A DNA stretch of 64,000 bases from assembly GCF_030848945.1 (NCBI RefSeq), contig NZ_JANHAX010000001.1:1054001-1118000 (forward strand), given 5' to 3'. Of this stretch, positions 32,903-43,722 are shown one piece after another (position 1 is the first letter of the stretch; each line of letters opens with the position of its first letter). Origin of the DNA: Marimonas arenosa (GTDB lineage: Bacteria > Pseudomonadota > Alphaproteobacteria > Rhodobacterales > Rhodobacteraceae). Made by a program: the position numbers and the translations under genes. Below the pieces are notes generated by a model that saw nothing but the letters and a program-made list of their open reading frames with translations, did no database searches and was not told where the DNA came from.

Positions 32903-34774
32903 ATGGACAGCTTCCTGCTTCAGGCCACCGTCTATCTCGCCGCCGCGGTCGTCGCGGTGCCCATTTCGGCCCGGTTGGGGCTGGGCTCGGTTTTGGGTTA
33001 TCTCGCCGCCGGTATGTTGATCGGCCAGATCCCAGGGATCGGCTCCGAAACCCAGGACCTGCAGCATTTCGCCGAATTCGGCGTGGTGATGATGCTGTTT
33101 CTCATCGGGTTGGAGCTCGAACCCAACGCGCTGTGGAACATGCGCCACCGGCTTCTGGGGCTTGGGGGATTGCAGATCCTCGTCACCGGCGCCGGCATCT
33201 TCGCGCTCTCCGCCGCACTCGGGCTCGACACCGGCGCGTCCATTGCGGTTGGCATGCTTCTGGCGCTCAGCTCCACCGCCATCGTACTGCAGACCCTGTC
33301 GGAAAAGGGTCTGATGCAGACCAGCGGTGGTCGCTCGGCCTTTTCGGTGCTGCTGACCCAGGACATAGCGGTGATCCCGATGCTCGCGCTTCTGCCGCTG
33401 CTGGCGGTGCACGTGCCGGTGCGGCTCAACCCCGACGGCTCGATGACGCGAACCGCGGTGGAAGACGCCCATGCCAACTATTCGTTGGTGCAGGATCTGC
33501 CCGGCTGGGGCGTCACGCTGGTCACCATCGGTGTCGTCGCCGCCATCATCCTGGCGGGCATCTACCTCACCCGGCCGATTTTCCGCTTCATCCACGCCAG
33601 CCGCCTGCACGAGATGTATACCGCGTTCGCCCTGCTCATTGTCATCGGCATCGCCTACGTGATGACGTTGATCGGTCTCTCGCCCGCGCTCGGCGCCTTT
33701 CTGGCCGGCGTGGTTCTGGCCAACTCGGAATTCCGCCACGAGCTCGAAAGCGACATCCAGCCCTTCAAAGGCTTGCTGCTCGGCCTCTTCTTCATCACCG
33801 TGGGCGCCAGCATCGACTTCCCGGCCTTCCTCGCCCGACCCTGGAACATTCTCGGGCTCACCTTCGCGCTGATCGCGATCAAGGGCACGGTGCTCTATTT
33901 CATCGGCCGCGCCTTCGGTCTCCGGCATCGCGAACTCTGGCTTTTCACCCTGTCACTCGCCCAGGCCGGCGAATTCGGCTTTGTGCTGATCTCGTTTTCG
34001 CTCCAGCAGAACGTGATCCTGCCGTCTCTGGGCGAAAAGCTCCTGCTGGTCATCGCCATGTCGATGCTGGCAACGCCACTGCTTTTCATCCTCTACGACT
34101 GGCTGTCGCAGCGCTTCGCCGACCGTGTCTCCGACGCACCCGAGGACGAAATCGACGAACAAGGTCCGGTCATCATCGCCGGCATCGGCCGCTTCGGCCA
34201 GATCGTCAACCGGCTGGTCAGTTCCTCTGGCTTCCGAACGGTGGTGCTCGACAATGATCTCGAAACCATCCAGCTGATGCGTCGGTTCGGGGTCAAGAGT
34301 TTCTTCGGCGACCCCACCCGTCCCGAGCTTCTGCGTGCCGCGGGCCTGAAAGATGCCCATATTCTGGTTGTTGCCCTGAACAAAACTGAAGACGCGCTCA
34401 AACTTGTCAAACTGGCCCGCCGCGAACGCCCTGATCTCTTCATCATCGCCCGTGCTCACGACCGCGCCCACATGTTCCAGCTCTACGCCGCCGGCGCCGA
34501 CAAGATCGTGCGCGAACTGTTCGACAGCTCGCTCCGCGCCGGCCGCTACGCGCTGGAAAACGCCGGCCTCTCGGAATACGAGGCGGCGGCCGCTGAACAG
34601 GCCTTCTACGCCCATGACCGCCACGCAATGCTGGAACTGGCCGAACTATGGGATCCCAATATCCCCTCTCCGCAAAACGAGGCCTACGTCAAACGCGCCC
34701 GCGAACTGGAAAAAGACCTCGAAACAGATCTGTTGTCGGCCATCGAGTCGCGCCGCGGAGCGACCTCGGAATAA
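32903..34774 (+). CDS. Monovalent cation:proton antiporter-2 (KefB/KefC-type)
   Basis: 623-aa inner-membrane protein of the CPA2 family. About 12 membrane segments (residues 1-400) with family motifs GVVMMLFLIGLELEP and LALSSTAIVLQTLSEKG and the ion-path segment LLTQDIAVIPML; then a cytoplasmic RCK/TrkA-N nucleotide-binding domain from ~420 (VIIAGIGRFGQIVNRLV, dinucleotide motif GxGxxG) to ~540. Expected to exchange K+ (or Na+) for H+, in E. coli gated by glutathione adducts. No KefF/KefG-like ancillary subunit is visible. 8 nt behind the Lrp-type gene. The C-terminal tail is short and acidic/basic. Confidence 0.92.
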   Translation: MDSFLLQATVYLAAAVVAVPISARLGLGSVLGYLAAGMLIGQIPGIGSETQDLQHFAEFGVVMMLFLIGLELEPNALWNMRHRLLGLGGLQILVTGAGIFALSAALGLDTGASIAVGMLLALSSTAIVLQTLSEKGLMQTSGGRSAFSVLLTQDIAVIPMLALLPLLAVHVPVRLNPDGSMTRTAVEDAHANYSLVQDLPGWGVTLVTIGVVAAIILAGIYLTRPIFRFIHASRLHEMYTAFALLIVIGIAYVMTLIGLSPALGAFLAGVVLANSEFRHELESDIQPFKGLLLGLFFITVGASIDFPAFLARPWNILGLTFALIAIKGTVLYFIGRAFGLRHRELWLFTLSLAQAGEFGFVLISFSLQQNVILPSLGEKLLLVIAMSMLATPLLFILYDWLSQRFADRVSDAPEDEIDEQGPVIIAGIGRFGQIVNRLVSSSGFRTVVLDNDLETIQLMRRFGVKSFFGDPTRPELLRAAGLKDAHILVVALNKTEDALKLVKLARRERPDLFIIARAHDRAHMFQLYAAGADKIVRELFDSSLRAGRYALENAGLSEYEAAAAEQAFYAHDRHAMLELAELWDPNIPSPQNEAYVKRARELEKDLETDLLSAIESRRGATSE

Positions 34775-34922
34775 GCCAATATCGCGCCACGTGTCAGTCA
34801 CGGTATGGAATACCGCCATACGGGATCGCACTGCATTTCCATAGTCTGTTGACTGCTGGCAGTCCGCCGCACCGGGTCATGACCGACCCGGCCCGATTGA
34901 TTTTTTGATTGAGGAGATTGCA

Positions 34923-35195
34923 ATGCCCGAAAGATATTTCATTCCCATGAAAACCGAAAAAGTCAAAGGCGGGACGCGCCTGATCGGCCAGTTCATTGTC
35001 AACGGCGAGGTCACCGTCAGCGATGACACCCCGCCGAAAAACGACAGACCAAAGGTCAAGATCGAGATCCCCGATCTCTTTTTCGAGCTAAAGTGGATCG
35101 CCTGGCCGGGCTCGCCCTCGGCGGCGTTCGGTGCTGCCGCCGGCTATGAAGTGGTTTCCCCCGACGATGCGAGCTATCCACCGCCACGCAAATAG
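34923..35195 (+). CDS. Hypothetical 90-aa protein
   Basis: 90 aa from ATG 34923 with a good GAGGAG. No signal peptide or membrane segment; charged N-terminus (ERYFIPMKTEKVKGG), short DTPPKNDRPKVKIEIPDL stretch and a W-rich core ELKWIAWPGSP. No family recognised. It is convergent with paaX, 29 bp away. Confidence 0.55.
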   Translation: MPERYFIPMKTEKVKGGTRLIGQFIVNGEVTVSDDTPPKNDRPKVKIEIPDLFFELKWIAWPGSPSAAFGAAAGYEVVSPDDASYPPPRK

Positions 35196-35224
35196 CCACG
35201 TTCGCGGTACAGAAGGGGCACGGC

Positions 35225-36034
35225 TCAGGTCGCGCTCTGGCCGCCGCCTTGTACCAGTACTGCAAGGTGTCGTACGTCGGGCCGCTCCAGCCGCTGAAGC
35301 AGCGCAGCAACTCTTTCCCGGCACGCTGCTCCAGCCCAATCGCGCCCCATCAGCACGTCCACCGCAGCGGAATGCCGCAACACCAACCGCCGCCACTGGT
35401 GCAGCGCCAGCAGCCGCAGCACCGCCCGCGGCAACGTCTCCGCCGGCGGTTCCATCCCGAGCGCGACATCGAGCGCCCTGGACAGCACGGCATAGGACGC
35501 CGACAGTTCCTCGGGCACCAGGACTGCCTTCACCCACCCGGGGACTCGCCCCGGACGCGCCTCCCAGGCCAGCACCGAATCGGGCAGGTTTGACGCCCCG
35601 CCCGGCAACAGTCCGGCCTTCGTCCCGATCTGCAAAAGGTCCGGGAAATCCAGAGCCTGCAGCGCCTCCGAACTCTGCGCAATGACCACATGCCAGGTCT
35701 CCGGCGCCGGCACATCGGCGCCATAGATCCGCGCTGCCGCGTCCAGCGTCAGCACCCGTCCGTGATCGGTCAGTCCATAGAGCGACTGGCGCCCATCGCG
35801 CTCGGCCACGATCCAGCCGTCGCGCTTAAGACGGTGGATCGCCACCCGTAGCGCCTCGGGCTTCATGCCCATCGGCTCGGTCAATTGGGTGATGACCGGG
35901 CCTGAGACCCGGGCCCCCTTCTCGGCCGCCAAATCACCCAGGATGGTCACGATCAGTGACCAGGTCTTGACTGCCCCGCAAGCCAGCAACAGGTCGAGAA
36001 CCTCCTGATATGTCGCGCTTTTCATCCTTGCCAT
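35225..36034 (-). CDS. paaX: PaaX-family repressor of phenylacetate degradation
   Basis: ~269 aa; start uncertain among ATG 36034, ATG 36025 and an upstream TTG, none with a good Shine-Dalgarno. N-terminal GntR-like winged helix (PVITQLTEPMGMKPEALRVAIHRLKRDGWIVAER) is described here across residues ~45-80, followed by the PaaX effector domain (LYGLTDHGR, ETWHVVIAQ) and C-terminal helical part with WRRLVLRHSAAVDVLM. In E. coli PaaX binds phenylacetyl-CoA and releases paa promoters. Here it lies directly downstream of paaZ on the same strand, so it is expected to be co-transcribed with and to control the paa genes. Confidence 0.88.
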   Translation of the reverse strand: MARMKSATYQEVLDLLLACGAVKTWSLIVTILGDLAAEKGARVSGPVITQLTEPMGMKPEALRVAIHRLKRDGWIVAERDGRQSLYGLTDHGRVLTLDAAARIYGADVPAPETWHVVIAQSSEALQALDFPDLLQIGTKAGLLPGGASNLPDSVLAWEARPGRVPGWVKAVLVPEELSASYAVLSRALDVALGMEPPAETLPRAVLRLLALHQWRRLVLRHSAAVDVLMGRDWAGAACRERVAALLQRLERPDVRHLAVLVQGGGQSAT

Positions 36035-36095
36035 GGACGCAACCATAGCACGCAAGGCGGCGCTGGTGTAGAGTGCCTTTCCGCGCCCTCGCCGC

Positions 36096-38111
<2,016 letters not shown>

Positions 38112-38214
38112 GCGCCTCTCCTCCCAATTGCCTGTCATCTTGCCGAAAATATCGCGGGCGTCTGGGCGCTGGCCCACAGTCCGCCTCGGCCAAGATATGC
38201 GCTAGTCTTTTATT

Positions 38215-38234
38215 GACCAACCGTTCGGTTTATG
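38215..38234. promoter_or_regulatory. TetR(PaaR)-like operator before paaG and paaZ
   Basis: The core AACCGTTCGGTT (38219-38230) is a palindrome with half-site AACCG / CGGTT. Extended, it reads CC-A-ACCG.T|T.CGGT, the same design as the site at 47589. It lies in the divergent paaZ/paaG promoter region, 36 bp before paaG. A TetR gene is in the cluster (40826). Confidence 0.6.
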
Positions 38235-38265
38235 CAAGATCGAACCTGGAAACAGGGAGGGAAAC

Positions 38266-39051
38266 ATGAGCGGCACGGTTCTCGTCACCGACCACGGGGC
38301 TTGGGTGGAACTTACCCTGAACCGCCCCGACAAACTCAATTCCTTCAACGAAGAGATGCATGGCGCGCTGCGCGCTGCGCTGACCTCGGCCCGCGACGGC
38401 GGTAAGCGCGCCGTGCTGCTGACCGGCGCCGGCCGCGGTTTCTGTGCCGGCCAGGACCTCGGTAACCGCGACCCGCGCAAGATGGACGGGCCGCCCGACC
38501 TGGGGGCGACCGTGCGCAATTTCTGGGCGCCGCTGGTGCGGTTGATCAAATCGCTCGAATGCCCGGTCATTTGTGCCGTGAACGGCGTTGCCGCCGGTGC
38601 TGGGTCGTCGGTGGCGCTGGCCTGCGATATCGTGCTGGCTGGCGAATCCGCGAAATTCATCCAGAGCTTTTCCAAGGTCGGCCTCATTCCCGACACCGGC
38701 GGGAGCTGGCATCTCACCCGCCTCCTGGGCGAAGCCCGCGCCAAGGCCCTGGCGCTCACGGCCGAACCACTGCCGGCTGCAAAGGCCGCCAACTGGGGCC
38801 TGATCTGGAAATGCCTGCCTGACGATCAGTTGATGGACGAGGCCCGCGCCCTTGCCGCCCGTTTCGCAACAGGCCCCACCTTCGGCTATGCCGCGACCAA
38901 GCGCGCCATCCATGCCGCCGCCACCAACACGTTTGACGAACATCTCGAACTCGAAGCCGAGTTGATGAAGGCCTGCGGCGAAAGCGCCGACTATGCTGAA
39001 GGTGTCGCCGCCTTCCTCGACAAGCGCGCGCCCGAATTCAAAGGCAAATAG
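38266..39051 (+). CDS. paaG: 1,2-epoxyphenylacetyl-CoA isomerase (crotonase family)
   Basis: 261 aa from ATG 38266 behind GGGAGG. Crotonase fold with oxyanion-hole segments GRGFCAGQDLGNRD and VNGVAAGAGSSVALACD and the catalytic-acid loop FSKVGLIPDTGGSWHL, typical of PaaG, which isomerises ring-1,2-epoxyphenylacetyl-CoA to the oxepin. First gene of the paaG-paaI-paaK-tetR run. Confidence 0.94.
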   Translation: MSGTVLVTDHGAWVELTLNRPDKLNSFNEEMHGALRAALTSARDGGKRAVLLTGAGRGFCAGQDLGNRDPRKMDGPPDLGATVRNFWAPLVRLIKSLECPVICAVNGVAAGAGSSVALACDIVLAGESAKFIQSFSKVGLIPDTGGSWHLTRLLGEARAKALALTAEPLPAAKAANWGLIWKCLPDDQLMDEARALAARFATGPTFGYAATKRAIHAAATNTFDEHLELEAELMKACGESADYAEGVAAFLDKRAPEFKGK

Positions 39052-39065
39052 GAGCTCCAAGGCAA

Positions 39066-39497
39066 ATGCCCCTCACGCCGAAACAGCGCGCCGAAAAGTC
39101 CGCCGCAGCCATGTGGGCCGAGGACAATGCCAGCAAATGGGCCGGCATGGCGATCACCGAGATCGACGAAGGCCGCTCTGTACTGGAACTCACGGTCGAA
39201 GAACATCACTGCAACGGACACGGCATCTGCCATGGCGGCGTAACCTTCATGCTGGCCGACAGCGCCTTTGCCTTCGCCTGCAACTCGCGCAACCAGTCGA
39301 CGGTCGCGCAGCATAACCTGATTTCCTATCTCGCGCCCGGCCGCCTCGGCGACCGGCTCCGCGCCGAGGCAACCGAGCTGTCGCTGCAGGGCCGCTCGGG
39401 CATCTACGACATCAAGGTCACCAACCAGACAGGCCTGACCATCGCCGAATTCCGCGGCTTTTCCCGCGCCATCAACGGCAAGCTCTTCGAAGAATGA
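39066..39497 (+). CDS. paaI: Phenylacetic acid degradation thioesterase PaaI
   Basis: 143-aa hotdog-fold thioesterase. NGHGICHGGVTFMLADSAFAFACNSR contains the family HGG motif and the Asp that acts in catalysis. Known PaaI enzymes hydrolyse stalled ring-hydroxylated phenylacetyl-CoA esters, protecting the CoA pool. Start ATG 39066 is 15 nt after paaG; paaK follows 13 nt after its stop, so all three are one operon. Confidence 0.94.
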   Translation: MPLTPKQRAEKSAAAMWAEDNASKWAGMAITEIDEGRSVLELTVEEHHCNGHGICHGGVTFMLADSAFAFACNSRNQSTVAQHNLISYLAPGRLGDRLRAEATELSLQGRSGIYDIKVTNQTGLTIAEFRGFSRAINGKLFEE

Positions 39498-39510
39498 ACC
39501 GGAGGACACC

Positions 39511-40821
39511 ATGAAAGACCTCACCCCCGCCAAGTCCGACCTCGACCCGATCGAAATCGCCTCGATCGACGAGATCCGCGCCCTCCAGCTCGACCGTCTG
39601 AAATGGTCGCTGCGCCACGCCTATGACAACGTGCCGATGTATCGCCAGCGCTTCGACGAAGCCGGCGTGCATCCCGACGACCTGCAACAGCTCTCGGACC
39701 TGTCGAAATTTCCCTTCACCTACAAGACCGACCTGCGTGACAACTACCCCTTCGGCCTGTTTGCCGTACCGCGCGAGCAGATCATCCGCGTGCATGCCTC
39801 CTCGGGCACCACAGGCAAACCGACCGTCGTCGGCTATACCGAAACCGACATCGACAACTGGGCCACGCTGGTTGCCCGCTCGATGCGAGCCTCCGGCACG
39901 CGCCCCGGCGATATCGTGCACGTAGCCTACGGCTACGGTCTCTTCACCGGCGGCCTCGGCGCCCATTACGGCGCCGAGAAACTGGGCTGCACCGTGGTGC
40001 CGGTCTCGGGCGGCATGACCGAACGCCAGGTGACGCTGATCCGGGATTTCAAGCCGGGCACGATCATGGTGACGCCGTCCTACATGCTCAACATCCTCGA
40101 AGAGTTCCAGCGCCAGGGGATCGATCCGCGTGAGAGTTCGCTTGATGTCGGCATCTTCGGCGCCGAGCCCTGGACCAACGCGATGCGCGAAGAGGTCGAA
40201 CAGGCTTTCGACATGCACGCCGTCGATATCTACGGCCTCTCCGAGGTGATGGGCCCCGGCGTCGCCAACGAATGCGTCGAGACCAAGGACGGGTTGCATA
40301 TCTGGGAGGATCATTTCCTCCCCGAGGTGATCGACCCCGAAACCGGCGCGGTGCTGCCCGACGGCGAGATGGGTGAACTGGTGTTCACCACGCTGACCAA
40401 GGAAGGCCTGCCGATGATCCGCTACCGCACCCGCGACCTGACCCGCCTGCTGCCGGGCACGGCGCGCGCGATGCGGCGGATGGAAAAGATCACCGGTCGC
40501 TCAGATGACATGATAATCCTGCGCGGCGTCAATGTCTTCCCCACCCAGATCGAGGAACAGATCATGAAATGCGCCGGCCTCGCGCCGCATTTCCAGATCG
40601 AACTGGTCAAGAAAGACCGCATGGACGCCATGATCGTCCACGCCGAATGCACCCCCGATCAGGCCTCGGACGAGGCCCGCGCCGCCAGCGCCAAGGAGCT
40701 TGCCCACCACATCAAGTCCGTCGTCGGCGTATCGACGAAAATCGAGATCCATCCCGAAGGCGGCGTCGAGCGCAGCCAGGGAAAGGCCCGCCGGGTCGTC
40801 GACAACCGCCCGAAAGGTTGA
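39511..40821 (+). CDS. paaK: Phenylacetate-CoA ligase
   Basis: 436-aa adenylate-forming enzyme that activates phenylacetate with ATP and CoA, the first step of the pathway. ATP loop HASSGTTGKPTVVGYT at ~95-110, the aryl-binding/gate region VDIYGLSEVMGPG, and the C-terminal ITGRSDDMIILRGVNVFP with the conserved Asp. Length is normal for PaaK. The TetR-type gene follows 4 nt behind the stop. Confidence 0.96.
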   Translation: MKDLTPAKSDLDPIEIASIDEIRALQLDRLKWSLRHAYDNVPMYRQRFDEAGVHPDDLQQLSDLSKFPFTYKTDLRDNYPFGLFAVPREQIIRVHASSGTTGKPTVVGYTETDIDNWATLVARSMRASGTRPGDIVHVAYGYGLFTGGLGAHYGAEKLGCTVVPVSGGMTERQVTLIRDFKPGTIMVTPSYMLNILEEFQRQGIDPRESSLDVGIFGAEPWTNAMREEVEQAFDMHAVDIYGLSEVMGPGVANECVETKDGLHIWEDHFLPEVIDPETGAVLPDGEMGELVFTTLTKEGLPMIRYRTRDLTRLLPGTARAMRRMEKITGRSDDMIILRGVNVFPTQIEEQIMKCAGLAPHFQIELVKKDRMDAMIVHAECTPDQASDEARAASAKELAHHIKSVVGVSTKIEIHPEGGVERSQGKARRVVDNRPKG

Positions 40822-40825
40822 GTCC

Positions 40826-41419
40826 TTGGCCAGAACGATTGCGAAAGACCATGGCCAAAAGCGCGCCCAGATCCTGAAATCGGCGGCGAAAGTCTTTGCC
40901 GATCAGGGGTTTGACCGCGCCTCCATGGCAATGCTCGCATCCGAATGCGGAATCTCGAAAGCCAATATCTATCACTACTATGACAGCAAGGACGCGCTGC
41001 TCTTCGACCTACTCGACAACTATCTCAGCACCCTGCGCGACCGGGTCTGTGGCGTTCGCTCCGATGGTCCTCCGGAACGGGCCCTGAGGGAGACGGTGCT
41101 GGAAATCCTGCTTGCCTACCAGGGGGCGGACGACGAACACCGGGTGCAGAGCGCCGGGCTTGGCGCGCTGCCCGAAGATCAGCAGAAGGTCCTGAAATCC
41201 TATCAGCGCGACATGGTCCAGCACCTTTCGGGCATTCTGGCGCGTGTCTCGCCGTCCACCTTCGCAGGCAACCCGGCAAAGCTACGCGCCGCGACGATGT
41301 CGGTCTTCGGCATGCTAAACTGGTTCTACATGTGGAACACGGGCGCCGACGAAGCCGCACGCCGCGAGTATGCCGACTTGGTTTCCAACCTGACGCTGGG
41401 CGGCCTCAAAGGCCTCTGA
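40826..41419 (+). CDS. paaR: TetR-family regulator, probable PaaR
   Basis: 197 aa starting with TTG 40826 (AAGG 9 nt upstream, 4 nt after the paaK stop); the frame is open from 40700 inside paaK but only this start gives a normal TetR N-terminus. Helix-turn-helix: FADQGFDRASMAMLASECGISKANIYHYYDSKDALL spans ~24-60. The C-terminal ligand pocket is unassigned. Known TetR-type PaaR proteins repress paa genes and respond to phenylacetyl-CoA. Two palindromes of matching design (38215, 47589) are natural targets. The cluster therefore has two regulators, PaaX and this one. Confidence 0.82.
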   Translation: MARTIAKDHGQKRAQILKSAAKVFADQGFDRASMAMLASECGISKANIYHYYDSKDALLFDLLDNYLSTLRDRVCGVRSDGPPERALRETVLEILLAYQGADDEHRVQSAGLGALPEDQQKVLKSYQRDMVQHLSGILARVSPSTFAGNPAKLRAATMSVFGMLNWFYMWNTGADEAARREYADLVSNLTLGGLKGL

Positions 41420-41536
41420 CCCCTGAACCTCTCGGCCGGTTTTCGCCGCCGGTCTGGCGACGGAACCGGCGCCTGCCTACGTAAGAAATATAGGCAAAAC
41501 GGCCCCCGGGCCAGGCAGACAGAGAGGACAATTGAG

Positions 41537-41866
41537 ATGAAACCAACCCTTTTCGCAGCCGCCCTCACGGCGCTCACCCTCACTCCCGCCGCCCAGGCCG
41601 ACCCGGCATATGGCATCGGCCTGACCTATACTTTCGGTGCCGGGGGCGGCGATGTCGCCATCGGCGCACGGGTCTTTTCCGACGACACGCCCGAAAACGG
41701 CGCCTTGTCGCTGGGACTCGACTACAAGATCAATTCACAAAGCCTGCGCCCCAGCATCGGTGCCGCCTGGCTCGATCGGGATGTCTATGGCGACCTCAGC
41801 CTCGGTTATGATTTCGGCGCGCAAAGCGTCGATTTCGGCCTCGGCCTCGGCGGCTGGAGCAACTGA
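41537..41866 (+). CDS. Small secreted beta-rich protein
   Basis: 109 aa from ATG 41537 behind GAGAGGA. Signal peptide MKPTLFAAALTALTLTPAAQA, then a short mature domain with alternating hydrophobic and glycine residues (YGIGLTYTFGAGGGDVAIGARVF, ALSLGLDYKIN, GDLSLGYDFG, VDFGLGLGGW) ending in an aromatic-rich strand, like a fragment or minimal version of an outer-membrane beta barrel. Convergent with the extra PaaA/PaaC paralogue (8 bp). Function unknown. Confidence 0.65.
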   Translation: MKPTLFAAALTALTLTPAAQADPAYGIGLTYTFGAGGGDVAIGARVFSDDTPENGALSLGLDYKINSQSLRPSIGAAWLDRDVYGDLSLGYDFGAQSVDFGLGLGGWSN

Positions 41867-41874
41867 CGCGGCGT

Positions 41875-42633
41875 TCAGGTCGGGGCCGTCAGGCCAAGCC
41901 CTTGCAGAACACTCTCGGCTCGCTCTTCCCAGGCGGCACGGATCTCGGCGTTGGGCCTGTGCCGCAGTCCCATCGCGCGCAGCGCCTCATAGCGGTTGCC
42001 CTCACCCGAGCCGAAACTCGCGGCCACCCGCGGCCACCAGTAGTCGATGCTGGCCTGAAGCGCCGCACCTTGGTCTTCAGCCATCAGCCGTACCATCCCC
42101 TCTTCCGCCAGCTCCGCATGGCGCTGCTCGATCGGAGCGATCAGCCGGAAAGCCTCGGCCAGCGGTTGATAGCTCACGCGCTTGAAGTCCTGCATCTGCA
42201 CATCGGCGGCATGGCCCATCAACAGGTTCATCACTACCGCGTCGCCCCAGCCTTCCAGCGGATAATTGAACACTGCCAGCCGCATGTCGTGCGCGCTGCG
42301 GGTCGCCCCGATGTCGGCCGCCCGCTCCAATCGCGCCGTCCACGGGTGATGGTTGGCGTATCGCGCCTGGTCGACGCCGAATTCGCCCATAAGTTTCAGC
42401 ACCTTGTCGGCATTGTCGGTCTTTTCCAGCACGATCTTTGCCGCCGCGATTCGCTCCTTGATCCCTGGGCCGTTGTTGATCGTATCGGCAAACCCCGCCG
42501 CCCCGGCCAGTTCGGAATCCACGAAGGTCGCCATCAGCTTCATCAACTCGGCGCGATACCGCGGCGGCACGTTAGCCGGGCTGGTCAGCTTTCCGCCCTG
42601 CTCCAGATAGTCCTGAATGCTCATGTCATCCAT
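41875..42633 (-). CDS. PaaA/PaaC-family ferritin-like paralogue at the end of the paa operon
   Basis: 252 aa from ATG 42633 (GAGGGGCG upstream). Helical ferritin-like protein of the phenylacetate-oxygenase subunit family: AKIVLEKTDNADKVLKLMGEFG, WTARLERAADIGAT, RLAVFNYPLEGWGDAVVMNLLMG, RLIAPIEQRHAELAEEGM. Only one clear ExxH (IEQRH) is visible where PaaA has two E-ExxH sets, so a complete di-iron site is doubtful. It lies 10 nt behind paaE and is the last gene of the operon. It may be a sixth component, a scaffold or a second oxygenase subunit; comparable genes at this place occur in some Rhodobacterales. Confidence 0.7.
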   Translation of the reverse strand: MDDMSIQDYLEQGGKLTSPANVPPRYRAELMKLMATFVDSELAGAAGFADTINNGPGIKERIAAAKIVLEKTDNADKVLKLMGEFGVDQARYANHHPWTARLERAADIGATRSAHDMRLAVFNYPLEGWGDAVVMNLLMGHAADVQMQDFKRVSYQPLAEAFRLIAPIEQRHAELAEEGMVRLMAEDQGAALQASIDYWWPRVAASFGSGEGNRYEALRAMGLRHRPNAEIRAAWEERAESVLQGLGLTAPT

Positions 42634-42643
42634 CGTTCGCCCC

Positions 42644-43711
42644 TCACTGATCGTAATCGACGACAACCCGGTCGGTCACCGGGTAGGACTGGCAGCTGAG
42701 CACATAGCCCTTCTCGACCTCGTAGTCCTCGAGCGCGTGGTTCGCCACCATTTCAACCTCGCCTTCGATTACCCGGCAGCGACAGGTCGAACAGACACCG
42801 GCCTTGCAGGCATAAGGCGCATCCATCTGGTTGGCCCGCGCGGCATCCAGAACGGTGATGTCCTTGGCCGCCGAAATGGTCTGTGTCGATCCGTCCAGCG
42901 TGATCGCGACTTCGGCCTGGTTGGCGGTCTTGCCCGCCTCTTGCGACACCGCCTTCTTCGGCAACCGCCCTGGCTGGGCGCTGGCGAACAGCTCGAACTT
43001 GATCTGGGCATCGTCGAGCCCGTGATCCCGCAGCGCCTTGGCGATCCCCAGCATCATCGGCTCCGGACCACAGATGAAGGCGGTATCGATGCTCTCCACG
43101 TCGACCCAGGTGCGAAACAACTGGGCACATTTTTCTTCGGTCACCATCCCGGTGAACAGGTCGATTTCCTGCGCGTCCTGCTCCAGCACATGGATCACGG
43201 AAAGCCGCCCCAGATACTGGTTTTTCAGGTCTTCCAGCTCCTCGCGGAACATGATCGTCGCCACACCCTTGTTGGCATAGACCAGCGTGAAGGTGGATTT
43301 CGGCTCAACCTCCAGCGTCGTCTTGATGATCGACAGCACCGGCGTGATCCCCGAGCCGCCGGCAAACCCAAGATACTGTTTCTCGGCCCCCGGATCGAGC
43401 GGCGTGTGGAACCCCCCCATCGGCGCCATCGCCTCCAGTGTCTCGCCAACCTTCAACTCTTCATTGGCCCAGGTCGAAAACGCGCCGCCTTCGACCCTCT
43501 TGATGCCGACCTGCAGCTTGTCTTCGGCGCGGCCCGAACAAATCGAATAGGACCGTCGCAGTTCCTCGCCGTCAAACTCGCGACGGAAGGTCAGGTATTG
43601 ACCCTGAATGAAATCGAAGGCGGTCCGATCGTCCGGCTCCAGCGTCAGCACCACCGCATCACGAATGGTGCGGTGAATGTCGGTCACTTTCAGGTTGTGA
43701 AACTGTGCCAC
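42644..43711 (-). CDS. paaE: Phenylacetyl-CoA epoxidase, reductase subunit PaaE
   Basis: 355 aa from GTG 43711, with GAGGAG upstream; upstream ORF sequence is not used. FAD-binding ferredoxin-reductase domain (QGQYLTF, RRSYSICSG), NAD-binding domain (GFAGGSGITPVLSI, FICGPEPMM), and a C-terminal plant-type [2Fe-2S] domain with CKAGVCSTCRC and a final cysteine at LSCQ. It passes electrons from NADPH to the PaaABC oxygenase. Gap of 11 nt to paaD. Confidence 0.95.
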   Translation of the reverse strand: MAQFHNLKVTDIHRTIRDAVVLTLEPDDRTAFDFIQGQYLTFRREFDGEELRRSYSICSGRAEDKLQVGIKRVEGGAFSTWANEELKVGETLEAMAPMGGFHTPLDPGAEKQYLGFAGGSGITPVLSIIKTTLEVEPKSTFTLVYANKGVATIMFREELEDLKNQYLGRLSVIHVLEQDAQEIDLFTGMVTEEKCAQLFRTWVDVESIDTAFICGPEPMMLGIAKALRDHGLDDAQIKFELFASAQPGRLPKKAVSQEAGKTANQAEVAITLDGSTQTISAAKDITVLDAARANQMDAPYACKAGVCSTCRCRVIEGEVEMVANHALEDYEVEKGYVLSCQSYPVTDRVVVDYDQ

Positions 43712-43722
43712 CCCAGGTCTCC

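Noticed and set aside
34795-34830. Terminator-like stem after the Kef-type antiporter (GTATGG/CCATAC)
   Set aside because: Stem is short and no U tract follows.
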